A stretch of 64,000 bases of DNA from Chloroflexota bacterium. Lineage in GTDB: Bacteria > Chloroflexota > Anaerolineae > Promineifilales > Promineifilaceae. The notes under the pieces were generated by a model. The model had not been told where the DNA came from. It saw only the letters and a program-made list of their open reading frames with translations, and searched no databases. The stretch spans positions 1-64,000 of the forward strand of contig JAKEFB010000031.1 of NCBI GenBank assembly GCA_022616275.1, read 5' to 3'. This document shows positions 42,438 through 50,807 of this stretch, in pieces. The translations under genes and the position numbers were made by a program. Within the stretch, counting starts at the first letter, position 1. Each line of letters opens with the position of its first letter.

Positions 42438-44376
42438 CCTCGGCCTCCTCGGCCTGTCGGCGAAACTGGCTCATATACAGGTCGTGGTAAAAGCCGCCGG
42501 CCGCCAATAGTTCGGCGTGTGTCCCCCGCTCGATAATGCGACCCTGATCCAGTACCAGCACCTGGTCGGCGTTGCGGATGGTGCTCAGGCGATGGGCGAT
42601 GACGAAACTGGTCCGGCCGTGCAGCAACTCCTCCAGCGCCTGCTGAATTTGCCGCTCGGTGCGTGTGTCCACGCTGCTGGTCGCCTCGTCCAGGATCAGG
42701 ATACGTGGACTGGCCAGCGCCACCCGGGCAATGGCCAGCAACTGGCGCTGCCCCTGGCTCAGCCCGCTGCCCCGCTCGCCCAGGACGGTCTGGTAGCCCT
42801 CCGGCAGCCGGCTGATAAAGTCGTCGGCCCGGGCCACTCTGGCGGCGGCAATAACCTCCTCGTCGCTGGCGTCCAGCCGGCCGTAGCGAATGTTGTTCAT
42901 AATCGTATCGCTGAAAAGGAACGTGTCCTGCAAGACAATGCCCATTTGTTCCCGCAGCGTGGCCCGGGTCACGCTGCGCACGTCGTGGCCGTCAACGGTT
43001 ACACTGCCGGCAATGACGTCGTAGAAGCGGGGGATTAGATTAATGATCGTCGTTTTGCCGGCCCCGGTCGGCCCGACGATGGCTACAGTTTCGCCCGGCC
43101 GGGCCTCCAGATTAACACTGCGTAGCACCGGCTCGCCGGTATTGTATTCGGCCCCCACGTCTTTGAACTGCACGTGGCCCTGGATGGGCGGCATAGAGAT
43201 TGCGTCCGGCCGGTCAGCCAGGTCCGGAGTTTCGTCCAGGAAGTCGAAGATGCGCTCGCCGCCGGCAATGGCGCTCTGAATGTTGGTCCACAGCAGGGCA
43301 ATTTGCTGCACCGGCCGGTTGAATTGTTGCGTATAGCCGATAAAGGTAACGATCAGGCCCAACGAAACGGTCGTGCCTAGCAAATCCTGGCCGCTAAGGA
43401 TGATAAAACCGCCAACGCCGGCCACAACAGCCAGGCTGACGTAGCTTAACGCCTCCAGGGCGGGGGCCAGGGCGCTGGTATAAGCCTGGGCTTTCACGTT
43501 GGCGTCACGGTTGGCGGCGTTGCTGACCCGGAACTGCTCGATATTCTCTTCTTCGCGGCTAAAAGCCTGGACCTCGCGGACGGCGGCGATATTTTCCTGC
43601 AAGCCGGCGTTGACGGCGCCGATTTCCTGGCGCGCCCGGCGGAATGCTTTGCGCGCCTGGCCGGAGAACCACTGGGTGGCGACAAACATGAGCGGCAGCG
43701 TGACCAGGCTGAGCAAGGCGTAGGGGGCGCTTTTGCTAAACATCGTGCCGACAATCCAGACGATGAGCAGCACACCCTGGACGACGCTGACCAGGCCAAA
43801 GCCGAGGACCTGGTTAATGGTGTCGGTGTCGTTGGTCAGGCGACTCATCACGTCGCCGGCTTCGTGCCGGGTGAAGTAACTCGTCGTCAGGCGGTGGATG
43901 TGGTGGAAAATGTCACCGCGTATGTCACGTAGCGCACGCTGCCCGGCCCAGGCCATCAGGTTGAATTGCAAGCCGGCGAAAAGAGCGCTGCCCACGTAAA
44001 GGCCCACAATCAGCAGGATGAGCTGGCCCAGGCCGGCAATTGTCTCCCCGGCCGTCGCCGTGGGGTTAGGGGTGGTATACCAACAATTGCTTTGGATGTT
44101 ATCCGTTCCGGCCGGTAAAGCGCCGGCCGGCAAGTCGCCGGGCAACTCGCCCAACAACTGGCCGGCGGCAAAGGGTTGCAGGTAGCAATCTACCGCCTGG
44201 CCGGTCAGGTCCGGGATCAGCGTTTGCATGTAGGTGCCGGCCACCACCAGGCTGGCCACCAGGAGAAGAACCAGCCTGTAACGGCGAAAATAGTTCCAAA
44301 AGCGCTTGAGCGTAACCTGGACGTTGCGTGCTTTACTGGTTTCAATACCCAATAATTGGGCCTGGCGATCAAACAT
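42388..44376 (-). CDS. ABC exporter half-transporter (catalytically consensus subunit)
   Basis: About 662 residues: six membrane helices (~1-370, with an unusual extracytoplasmic loop of ~60 residues after helix 1 containing two Cys) and a nucleotide-binding domain. Walker A GPTGAGKTTIINLIPR, signature LSQGQ, Walker B LILDEATSSVD with the catalytic Glu. With the gene upstream (44487) it forms a heterodimeric multidrug/lipid exporter of the BmrCD/TM287-288 type. ATG 44376 is used because GGAGG lies 5 bases upstream. The C-terminal EEEIRDLRLEIDSVANR is encoded by a tandem repeat. Confidence 0.93.
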   Translation of the reverse strand: MFDRQAQLLGIETSKARNVQVTLKRFWNYFRRYRLVLLLVASLVVAGTYMQTLIPDLTGQAVDCYLQPFAAGQLLGELPGDLPAGALPAGTDNIQSNCWYTTPNPTATAGETIAGLGQLILLIVGLYVGSALFAGLQFNLMAWAGQRALRDIRGDIFHHIHRLTTSYFTRHEAGDVMSRLTNDTDTINQVLGFGLVSVVQGVLLIVWIVGTMFSKSAPYALLSLVTLPLMFVATQWFSGQARKAFRRARQEIGAVNAGLQENIAAVREVQAFSREEENIEQFRVSNAANRDANVKAQAYTSALAPALEALSYVSLAVVAGVGGFIILSGQDLLGTTVSLGLIVTFIGYTQQFNRPVQQIALLWTNIQSAIAGGERIFDFLDETPDLADRPDAISMPPIQGHVQFKDVGAEYNTGEPVLRSVNLEARPGETVAIVGPTGAGKTTIINLIPRFYDVIAGSVTVDGHDVRSVTRATLREQMGIVLQDTFLFSDTIMNNIRYGRLDASDEEVIAAARVARADDFISRLPEGYQTVLGERGSGLSQGQRQLLAIARVALASPRILILDEATSSVDTRTERQIQQALEELLHGRTSFVIAHRLSTIRNADQVLVLDQGRIIERGTHAELLAAGGFYHDLYMSQFRRQAEEAEEEIRDLRLEIDSVANR

Positions 44377-44396
44377 AAGGGCCTCCGTCTGGGCCA

Positions 44397-44463
44397 AACC
44401 CCGCAGGTTTCTAAGGGCACCGAACGTGCCCCGGGCACGCTTCGTGCCCCAACCTGCGGGGTT
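44397..44463. repeat. large compound palindrome between the two ABC exporter genes
   Basis: Outer arms AACCCCGCAGGTT (44397-44409) and AACCTGCGGGGTT (44451-44463) are a perfect 13-bp inverted repeat. The interior holds two smaller stems built on GGGCAC/GTGCCC. It could fold as a three-way junction in the inter-gene mRNA, or be a mobile palindrome. Confidence 0.8.
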
Positions 44464-44486
44464 ATACCAAAAACTAAAATACTTCC

Positions 44487-46385
44487 TTACCCCGGGACGA
44501 CATCTTCCTCCAGTTGGGAGTGGTAAATCTCGGCGTAAATGGCGCTGTCTTCCAGCAGCTCTTCGTGTACCCCCTGGGCGATAATGCGGCCCTGGTCCAA
44601 GACCAGGATCTGGTCGGCGTTGAGCACTGTGCTGATGCGTTGAGCGATGACGAAACTGGTCCGCCCTTCCATGAGCCGGTCCAGGGCTTTTTGAATCTGG
44701 TACTCAGTGTTCAGGTCTACGCTGCTGGTCGAGTCGTCCAGGATGAGAATGTGGGGGTCTAGCAGCAAGGCGCGAGCAATGGCGATCCGCTGCTTTTGCC
44801 CGCCGCTGAGGGTAGAGCCGCGCTCGCCGACCGGCGTGTCGTAGCCCTGGGGGAAGGAGATGATAAAGTCGTGGGCGGCCGCCGCCTGGGCGGCGGCGAT
44901 AATTTCTTTGTCGGCGGCGTCTGGCCGGCCGAAGGCAATGTTCTCCCGGATCGTACCGCTAAACAGGGTCGTTTCCTGCAAGACAATGCCAATTTTCTGG
45001 CGCAGGCTTTCAATGGTCACGTCCCGCACGTCATGGCCGTCAATCACCACTCGCCCCTCGCTGGCGTCGTAGAAGCGGGGGATGAGGTTGATGATCGTCG
45101 TCTTACCACTGCCGGTAGCCCCCAGCAGGGCAATGGTCTGGCCTGGCTCGGCGACAAAGCTGACGTTTCGCAGCACTGGCTCGCTGCCGCCAAAGTAGCG
45201 GAAGGTGACGTGGTCAAACTCGACCCGGCCCATAACTTCCCCCAGGTCAATCGCCCCTGGCTTGTTTTCCACGTCGTTCTTAGCATCCAGGATTTCAAAG
45301 ATGCGCTGGGCGCTGGCGGCGGCCTGGGCCATCAGGGAAATGATGAAGCCCAGTTGGCCCATCGGAAGGAAGATGTAGACCAGGTAGAGGCTGAATTTTT
45401 GCCACTCGCCCAGGGTCAGCGTGCCGTTGACGATTTGGACGCCGCCAAAGTAGAGCACGGCCGCCTGGCCCAGGTTGGCAATCAGGAAAATGAACGGGAA
45501 CATGAAAGACAGCGTGCGGTTGATCTTTAGTTGTTGTTCCAGCAGTTCGTCATTGCTCTCGCCAAAGCGAGCCTGTTCGTAAGGCTCGCGAGCAAAGGCC
45601 TTGACCACCTTAAAACCGGCCAGGTTTTCCTGGAGAATGGTGTTAACTCTAGACAGGCGGATCTGGATCTCGCGGAACAAAGGTTGGACTAGCCCACCAA
45701 AGATGATGAAGGAGACCAGGGCAATAGGCAGAATGGGCAAGACGACGAAGGTAAGCTGGCGGTTGGTTATCCACAAAATAACGATCGTGCCAACTAACAG
45801 CACCAGCGCCTGAAGAGCCATCAACAACCCCTGGCCGATAAAGAGCCGCAGCCGCTCCACATCGTCGGTAGCCCGGATCATGAGCTGGCCAGTCTGGTTG
45901 CGGTCGTGGTAGCTAAAGCTGAGGCGCTGGATCTTGGCGAAAAGGTCGTTGCGCAGCTCAAAGGCGATGTTCTGGGAAAGAGCCTGGGAGAGATAGGTCT
46001 GGGCGAAAGTGAATAGCCCCCGGGCAATGGCAAAGATAATGATCGTGATCATGGCCAGGACCAGGGCGCGAGGGGCGTTGTCCAGCTCGACCTGGAGGTT
46101 GGCCAGGTCCAGGCCCAGGCGTTCGGCCGCTACTTGCTGGAAAGCGGCCGGCAAATCCAGGACGTTTTTCCGCGTGGCATTGGTGAGAACGGTGTCAATC
46201 ATGCGTTGCACCAGTTCCGGCACTGCCAGTTGAGCGGCCGTGGCCACCAATAGGGCTATGCAGGCGGTGAGGGTCAGGCGCGGGTAGCGGCCCAGGTAGC
46301 GCATGGCCCGGCCCATGGCCTGGTTATTTTGCTGGCGCTCGGCGCGGGAAGATCGTTGCATCGGTTGGCGTTGGGTCAGTTGCAT
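44487..46385 (-). CDS. ABC exporter half-transporter (degenerate-site subunit)
   Basis: 632 residues with six membrane helices and an ATPase domain: Walker A GATGSGKTTIINLIPR, signature LSGGQ, Walker B LILDDSTSSVD. The catalytic Glu after Walker B is Asp, as in the degenerate member of heterodimeric exporters. Its canonical LSGGQ and the partner's LSQGQ fit one consensus and one degenerate ATP site. It lies between marR and the partner gene. GAGAAAG precedes ATG. The substrate is unknown; MarR control suggests a toxic compound. Confidence 0.94.
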   Translation of the reverse strand: MQLTQRQPMQRSSRAERQQNNQAMGRAMRYLGRYPRLTLTACIALLVATAAQLAVPELVQRMIDTVLTNATRKNVLDLPAAFQQVAAERLGLDLANLQVELDNAPRALVLAMITIIIFAIARGLFTFAQTYLSQALSQNIAFELRNDLFAKIQRLSFSYHDRNQTGQLMIRATDDVERLRLFIGQGLLMALQALVLLVGTIVILWITNRQLTFVVLPILPIALVSFIIFGGLVQPLFREIQIRLSRVNTILQENLAGFKVVKAFAREPYEQARFGESNDELLEQQLKINRTLSFMFPFIFLIANLGQAAVLYFGGVQIVNGTLTLGEWQKFSLYLVYIFLPMGQLGFIISLMAQAAASAQRIFEILDAKNDVENKPGAIDLGEVMGRVEFDHVTFRYFGGSEPVLRNVSFVAEPGQTIALLGATGSGKTTIINLIPRFYDASEGRVVIDGHDVRDVTIESLRQKIGIVLQETTLFSGTIRENIAFGRPDAADKEIIAAAQAAAAHDFIISFPQGYDTPVGERGSTLSGGQKQRIAIARALLLDPHILILDDSTSSVDLNTEYQIQKALDRLMEGRTSFVIAQRISTVLNADQILVLDQGRIIAQGVHEELLEDSAIYAEIYHSQLEEDVVPG

Positions 46386-46401
46386 GATTCTTTCTCTGAA
46401 T

Positions 46402-46450
46402 CGTAATTGGCTAATTACTTAATTACCCAATTACCCAATAACTAAATGAC
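46402..46450. repeat. short tandem repeat tract, unit CCAATTA
   Basis: AATTACCCAATTACCCAATAACT and nearby TTACTTAATT units in the gap between marR and the first ABC gene. Confidence 0.8.
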
Positions 46451-46463
46451 CAGTGATAGCTGT

Positions 46464-47000
46464 TCAGGCCCCCTGTTGAACGGCCAGACTTTGGGCCAGC
46501 TTGTCCAGTAGCTGTCCCATCGCTTGTTGTTCGGCCGGGTCCAGTTCGTTGAAATGGTCGTGGACCGTGTGGAAGTGGCGGCTGGCGTATTCCTGCACCA
46601 GCTTCCGGCCGGCGTCGGTCAGGGTGATATTAAACTTGCGCCGGTCTTCCTCGTCCAGGTGGCGCTCCACCAGCCGGTCCTCTTCCAACTGGCGGATCAG
46701 GGCGCTGACGGTATTGCGGCCGATGCCCTGCCGTTCGCTGATCTCTGAAGGATTAAGTGCACCGCACCCCTCAAACCGCTCGCAAAAGAGCAGGTTCATC
46801 AGCAGGCGGTACTGGGCGTAGGACAGGCCGGCTTCCACCAGGCTACCCTCGCTGATCTGGTACAGGGCGTGGGCCACCCGGTGTAGCAGCCCCACCAGCC
46901 GGATCGTCCGGGGGTCGGTCTCCGGGCTTAATTCCTGGACAAAGGCCAGCCACTGCTGCCGCTTCTTTTCATCCCATTGAGGAGAAGGCCTTTTAGCCAT
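46464..47000 (-). CDS. MarR family transcription regulator
   Basis: 178 residues. The winged helix lies at about residues 60-125 (LNPSEISERQGIGRNTVSALIRQLEEDRLVERHLDEEDRR), flanked by dimerisation helices. It probably represses its own operon with the ABC exporter until a ligand binds. GGAG lies 6 bases before ATG. The promoter at 47101-47128 has two direct CGAATTATAC repeats around its -10, a good place for the operator. Confidence 0.92.
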   Translation of the reverse strand: MAKRPSPQWDEKKRQQWLAFVQELSPETDPRTIRLVGLLHRVAHALYQISEGSLVEAGLSYAQYRLLMNLLFCERFEGCGALNPSEISERQGIGRNTVSALIRQLEEDRLVERHLDEEDRRKFNITLTDAGRKLVQEYASRHFHTVHDHFNELDPAEQQAMGQLLDKLAQSLAVQQGA

Positions 47001-47017
47001 TTAGTACTCCAGTCTCT

Positions 47018-47050
47018 ATCCTCCCGGAGGTTTGGAACCTCCGGGAGGAT
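47018..47050. repeat. perfect hairpin in the marR leader
   Basis: ATCCTCCCGGAGGTT (47018-47032), loop TGG, then the exact inverted copy (47036-47050). It lies in the transcribed leader, 18 bases before marR ATG and just upstream of its ribosome site. It could be an attenuator or another member of the palindrome set. Confidence 0.8.
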
Positions 47051-47082
47051 GGGGCTGCTGAAACCACGCAAAAATGCGTGAG

Positions 47083-47107
47083 CGAATTATACAGCATCGA
47101 ATTATAC
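47083..47107 (-). promoter_or_regulatory. candidate MarR operator (direct repeat)
   Basis: CGAATTATAC occurs twice, at 47083-47092 and 47098-47107, spaced 15 bases centre to centre. The copies cover the -10 box and the predicted start of the marR promoter. Confidence 0.5.
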
Positions 47108-47128
47108 GTAGACGAACTATTTTGTCAA
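47101..47128 (-). promoter_or_regulatory. near-consensus sigma70 promoter of the marR-ABC exporter operon
   Basis: TTGACA at 47128-47123, a 16-base spacer and TATAAT at 47106-47101, all six bases matching in both boxes. A second TATAAT lies 15 bases downstream. Confidence 0.88.
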
Positions 47129-47160
47129 CCTGGGAGATTAGTCCTGGCCTGATGCAGGCT

Positions 47161-47186
47161 GTGGAACGATTTACCAATCGTTCTAC
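47161..47186. repeat. small palindrome next to the kelch-gene terminator
   Basis: GTGGAACGATT and AATCGTTCTAC (one G-T pair) with loop TACC, directly after the terminator of the large kelch gene. Confidence 0.55.
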
Positions 47187-47222
47187 AAAAAACAGGGACA
47201 CCCTGCATCCAGGGTGTCCCTG
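47187..47222 (-). terminator. Rho-independent terminator of the large kelch gene
   Basis: On the minus strand CAGGGACACCCTG pairs with its inverted copy around a four-base loop, followed by six T (47192-47187). It lies 22 bases after the stop at 47245. Confidence 0.9.
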
Positions 47223-47244
47223 CCTGGCTCGTGCCCGGCCTTGG

Positions 47245-50200
47245 TTACGGCCGTTGCACAATGGGGAGGAAAATAAAGAACTGCGGGGGCTCCGCAACGG
47301 GGTTGATGGTGATCGTCACCGTGGCCACGTTGCCAGGCAGCGCGCCGTCGGTGGCCTGGTAGGTGAAGCTATCCTGCCCGTTAAAGTTCGGGTTGGGCTG
47401 GTAAGTGAAAGAGCCGTCGGCGTTGAGTGTCAGGCTACCGTTGGCCGGACCACTGACCAGGACGGCCGTCAACGGGTCGCCGTCAGGATCGTTGTCGTTA
47501 GCCAGCACGCCGGGGGCAGCCACGCTCAACAGCGCGTCCTCGTCCACCATGTAGCTATCGTCCACGGTGACGGGGGCGTTGTTGGGAGCGTTAACGGTAA
47601 TCCCGACTACGGCCACGTTGCTCACTTTGCTGCCGTCGCTGGCCTGGTAAGTGAAGTTGTCGGCGCCGTTGAAGCCGGCGTCGGGCGTGTAAGTGAAGGA
47701 ACCGTCGGCATTCAGCGCCAGCGTGCCGTTGGCCGGACCACTGACCAGGACGGCCGTCAACGGGTCGCCGTCAGGATCGTCGTCGTTGGCCAGGACGCCG
47801 GGCGCGGGGATGGTCAGCGTGTTGCCTGTCTCAACGGCGTAAGTATCGTTGAACGCCTGGGGCGCGTTGTTGCCGGAGGTCATGGCGTAGTAACGGCCGC
47901 CGGTGTTGGTGTAGCCGTTGTGGTCGGTCTCGCCGCCCCAGACAATCATCTCGTTGCCGGTCCAGACGGCGCTGTAGAATTGCCGGCCGTCAGGCACGTT
48001 AGTCATCGTCGTGGCTGTCCAGGTGTCGGTCTGGGGATTATAGCGTCCGCCGCTTTCGCCGTTGTCCAGGCAACTGGCCGTGTCTATACAACCGCTCCAG
48101 ACAATCATCTCGTCGCCGGTCCAGACGGCCGAATGGCGGGCAGCCGCAGCCGGCGCTCCGGTGATGCTAATCGGCGTCCAGGTGTTGGTGGCCGGGTTGT
48201 AACGGCCGCCGTCATTCAGCAAGATGATCGGCGAGTAATCGGCCCAGCCGCCCCAGACAATCATCTCGTTGCCGGTCCAGATGGTAGTATGGAGCGCCCG
48301 CTCAACAGGCGCGTTGGTCAGGTTCATCGCCGACCAGGTGTTGCTGGCCGGGTTGTACAGCGCGCCGTCGCCAAGCATACCCGTTGAACCGGCGCCGCCC
48401 CAGATGACCATCTTCTCCCCCGACCAGACGGCGCTGTGCAGGTAGCGGCCCTGCGGCGCACCCGTCAGCGTAACCGGGGCCCAACTATCGGTGGCCGGAT
48501 TGTAGCGGCCGCCGCCGTTGCTCCAGGGATAGTTCCAGATGCTGCCGCCCCAGACAATCATCTCCGTGCCCGTCCAGACCGCCGAGTGCAGGGCCGGGGC
48601 GTCCGGCGCGCCGTTGATGCTGGTGGCTGTCCAGGTGTCAGTCATCGGGTTGTAGCGGCCGCCAGTTCCGGCCGTTTGCCAGCTCACGGTGTTGCCGCCC
48701 CAGATAATCATCTCCGTGCCGGTCCAGATGGCCGTGTGCGAGCTGCGCAGACTGGGGGCATTGGCTACGCTGGTTTCACTCCAGGCGTCAATCACCGGGT
48801 CATAAACACGGCCGGTGTCCAGGCCGCCGACAATGCCATCGCCGATGCCGCCCCAGGCGATCATTTCCACCCCAGTCCAGATAGCGGTGTGGAAGTAGCG
48901 GAACGAATAAGGGTCTTTGTCGCTAATCGGCGTCCAGGAGTCGCTGGCCGGGTCGTAGCGGCCGCCGTTGCGCGTTTCATTATAAGCGCCTGTGCCGTTG
49001 CCGCCCCAGACCAGCACCAGGTTGCCTGTCCAGAACATCTGCTGGTCAGAACGGCCGGCGGGGGCATTCAGCGTCCCGGTGGCCACCCAGGTATCGGTGG
49101 TTGGGTTGTAGCGGCCGCCGGTGTTGAGATAGCTGCTGCCGTTGTAGCCGCCCCAGACGATCATTTCTGCGCCAGTCCAGATTGCCCTGTGGCCCCAACG
49201 CGGGGACGGGGCGCTGCTCATAGTGGTCGGCGTCCAGCTATTACTGGTGGGGTTATAGCGGCCGCCTGTATTAAACGCAGTGGTACAGAAAGGGGTGCCT
49301 GTGCAGCCGCCCCAGGCGATGACTTCGGACCCGGTCCAGACCAGGGAGGCGGCCGTGCCGGCCGGGGCGTTGAAGGTGTTGATGGTTTGCCAGGTATTGG
49401 TGGTGGGGTTGTAGCGGCCGCCGGGGCTGCTGGCGCTGGCGCCGCTCCAGAGAATCATTTCGTCGTCAGTCCAGACCAGGGTTGGTTGGCGCCGGCCGGC
49501 TGGGGCGTTGGCTGTGGTCACGGGCTGCCAGGAGTTGGTCGCCGGGTTGTAGCGGCCGCCGTCATTATAGACGATGTTGCAATTCTGATTGCCATTCGAG
49601 TCCTCGGTGCAGCCGCCCCAGACGAGCATTTCCGTGCCGCTCCAGACCGCCCCATGATAGCGCCGGGGGCCGGGCGCACCGCTCATAGTGGTTGCCGTCC
49701 AACTATCGGTAGCCGGGTTATACCGGCCGCCGGCGCTGGTGGTGCAGAATTCGTGGCCACCGGTGCAGCCGCCCCAGGTGATCATTTCTGTGCCGCTCCA
49801 TACCGCCGTGAAGCCGCTAACCCGGTGCGGCGCGTTGATCGTCGTCATCGTTTGCCAGGTATCGGTGGCCGGGTTGTAACGGTATCCCTGGGTGACGGAT
49901 TCACCCAGGTAAAGCATCTCCGAGCCGGTCCAGACGCCGCGCCCCCGGACCTGCGAAGGAATGGCGGCCGTATCCTGCCAGGTGTCGTCTTGCAGGATGA
50001 CCCGGTTCAAGGGTGGCAAATAATAATTACCGGCCGGCGTGTTGGCCTCAAAGGCAAAGTCATCTTTCGCCGCAGCCCACCAGGTGGCGAAGTCACTACC
50101 GGCCAGGCGTTCGTCCTGCTCAAACCGCTCGCGCAGCAGGCGGTCCGCCAGCGCCGGCCGGGCCAGGCACTCGGCCACGAGGACGGGGTTATTGTCCAGG

Positions 50201-50637
50201 GCGGCCCAGATGTCCCCCAAAATTTCCGGCTGCTGGCTATTGGCCGCCTGCCGGTTGATCTCGGCCTGGAGCAGGGCCGGCGTCACCGGCTGCTGCCCCC
50301 ACTCGGCCAGCGCCTGGGATTGGGCCAGGCTGTCTGCTACTTTGGCCTCAATGACCGCGGCCGGCATGACCTGGCTGAGCGGCGGCTTGGGGCTGGGATT
50401 TTCCGCCGGCCAGGTGCGGGATTGCCAGTAGACCTCTTCCACGGCCGTCCGGCAGGCCAGACGGGTCTCCAGACTCAAGGGCTGCTCCGGCTGGATCAGG
50501 GCAAATGACGAGGTGGCCGCCGCCGCCGGTAACTCGGCCGCCTGGGCCGGCCCCAGCAGGGCGGCCAGAACCATAAACAAAAAGGCCCAGGCGACGGCCT
50601 GGCCAAAGAACGAAGAGCGCTGCCACTTTTTTTCCAT
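47245..50637 (-). CDS. large secreted protein with fourteen kelch-like repeats and two cadherin/VCBS-like repeats
   Basis: About 1130 residues. A signal peptide (SSFFGQAVAWAFLFMVLAALLGPAQA) is followed by a ~190-residue helical N-terminal region. Fourteen ~50-residue repeats come next, each carrying a form of A-V-W-T-G-x-E-M-I-V-W-G-G and G-G-R-Y-N-P-A-T-D-x-W, at about residues 210-940. Fourteen blades could form two seven-bladed propellers. Two ~85-residue cadherin/VCBS-like repeats (GVLANDxDPDGDPL, NADGSFTY) at ~945-1115 follow. The protein ends FFIFLPIVQRP. ATG 50637 has AAGGAG 6 bases upstream. Surface or secreted role; ligand unknown. Confidence 0.88.
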   Translation of the reverse strand: MEKKWQRSSFFGQAVAWAFLFMVLAALLGPAQAAELPAAAATSSFALIQPEQPLSLETRLACRTAVEEVYWQSRTWPAENPSPKPPLSQVMPAAVIEAKVADSLAQSQALAEWGQQPVTPALLQAEINRQAANSQQPEILGDIWAALDNNPVLVAECLARPALADRLLRERFEQDERLAGSDFATWWAAAKDDFAFEANTPAGNYYLPPLNRVILQDDTWQDTAAIPSQVRGRGVWTGSEMLYLGESVTQGYRYNPATDTWQTMTTINAPHRVSGFTAVWSGTEMITWGGCTGGHEFCTTSAGGRYNPATDSWTATTMSGAPGPRRYHGAVWSGTEMLVWGGCTEDSNGNQNCNIVYNDGGRYNPATNSWQPVTTANAPAGRRQPTLVWTDDEMILWSGASASSPGGRYNPTTNTWQTINTFNAPAGTAASLVWTGSEVIAWGGCTGTPFCTTAFNTGGRYNPTSNSWTPTTMSSAPSPRWGHRAIWTGAEMIVWGGYNGSSYLNTGGRYNPTTDTWVATGTLNAPAGRSDQQMFWTGNLVLVWGGNGTGAYNETRNGGRYDPASDSWTPISDKDPYSFRYFHTAIWTGVEMIAWGGIGDGIVGGLDTGRVYDPVIDAWSETSVANAPSLRSSHTAIWTGTEMIIWGGNTVSWQTAGTGGRYNPMTDTWTATSINGAPDAPALHSAVWTGTEMIVWGGSIWNYPWSNGGGRYNPATDSWAPVTLTGAPQGRYLHSAVWSGEKMVIWGGAGSTGMLGDGALYNPASNTWSAMNLTNAPVERALHTTIWTGNEMIVWGGWADYSPIILLNDGGRYNPATNTWTPISITGAPAAAARHSAVWTGDEMIVWSGCIDTASCLDNGESGGRYNPQTDTWTATTMTNVPDGRQFYSAVWTGNEMIVWGGETDHNGYTNTGGRYYAMTSGNNAPQAFNDTYAVETGNTLTIPAPGVLANDDDPDGDPLTAVLVSGPANGTLALNADGSFTYTPDAGFNGADNFTYQASDGSKVSNVAVVGITVNAPNNAPVTVDDSYMVDEDALLSVAAPGVLANDNDPDGDPLTAVLVSGPANGSLTLNADGSFTYQPNPNFNGQDSFTYQATDGALPGNVATVTITINPVAEPPQFFIFLPIVQRP

Positions 50638-50641
50638 TTCC

Positions 50642-50739
50642 AACTCCTTTGCGAAAGCAGGTTTGTCGTGGCACGACGAACCAAACCAGGGCTTTTGTGA
50701 TAAAAATCACTTATCTGCCCAATAAGTCGCAAAGGAGTA
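50642..50739 (-). promoter_or_regulatory. structured leader of the large kelch gene; ribosome site inside an inverted repeat
   Basis: ACTCCTTTGCGA at 50642-50653 and TCGCAAAGGAGT at 50728-50739 are exact complements 74 bases apart. On the minus strand the gene-proximal arm contains the AAGGAG of the kelch gene. Between the arms lie GTGATTTTTATCAC, GTCGT-GCC-ACGAC and a GGGC/GCCC pair. A TATACT overlaps the distal arm, so whether the anti-ribosome-site arm is transcribed is unclear. Confidence 0.45.
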
Positions 50740-50773
50740 TAAAAAGTAACGGGTGCGAGACTACAAAACTCCC

Positions 50774-50807
50774 AGGTGACTGTCACTTGCGCAAGTGACA
50801 GTCACCT
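50774..50807. repeat. perfect loopless palindrome at the end of rnhB
   Basis: A 34-base exact palindrome, AGGTGACTGTCACTTGC and its inverted copy with no loop. The rnhB stop TGA lies in it. Confidence 0.93.

Noticed and set aside
48000-49900. Regular ~150-base periodic DNA resembling an array
   Set aside because: It is the coding sequence of kelch repeats and keeps the reading frame throughout.
48436-50508. A 690-residue open frame on the plus strand
   Set aside because: It is opposite the large kelch gene and mirrors its regular repeats; no start signal and no domain, while the minus-strand frame has a signal peptide and clear motifs.
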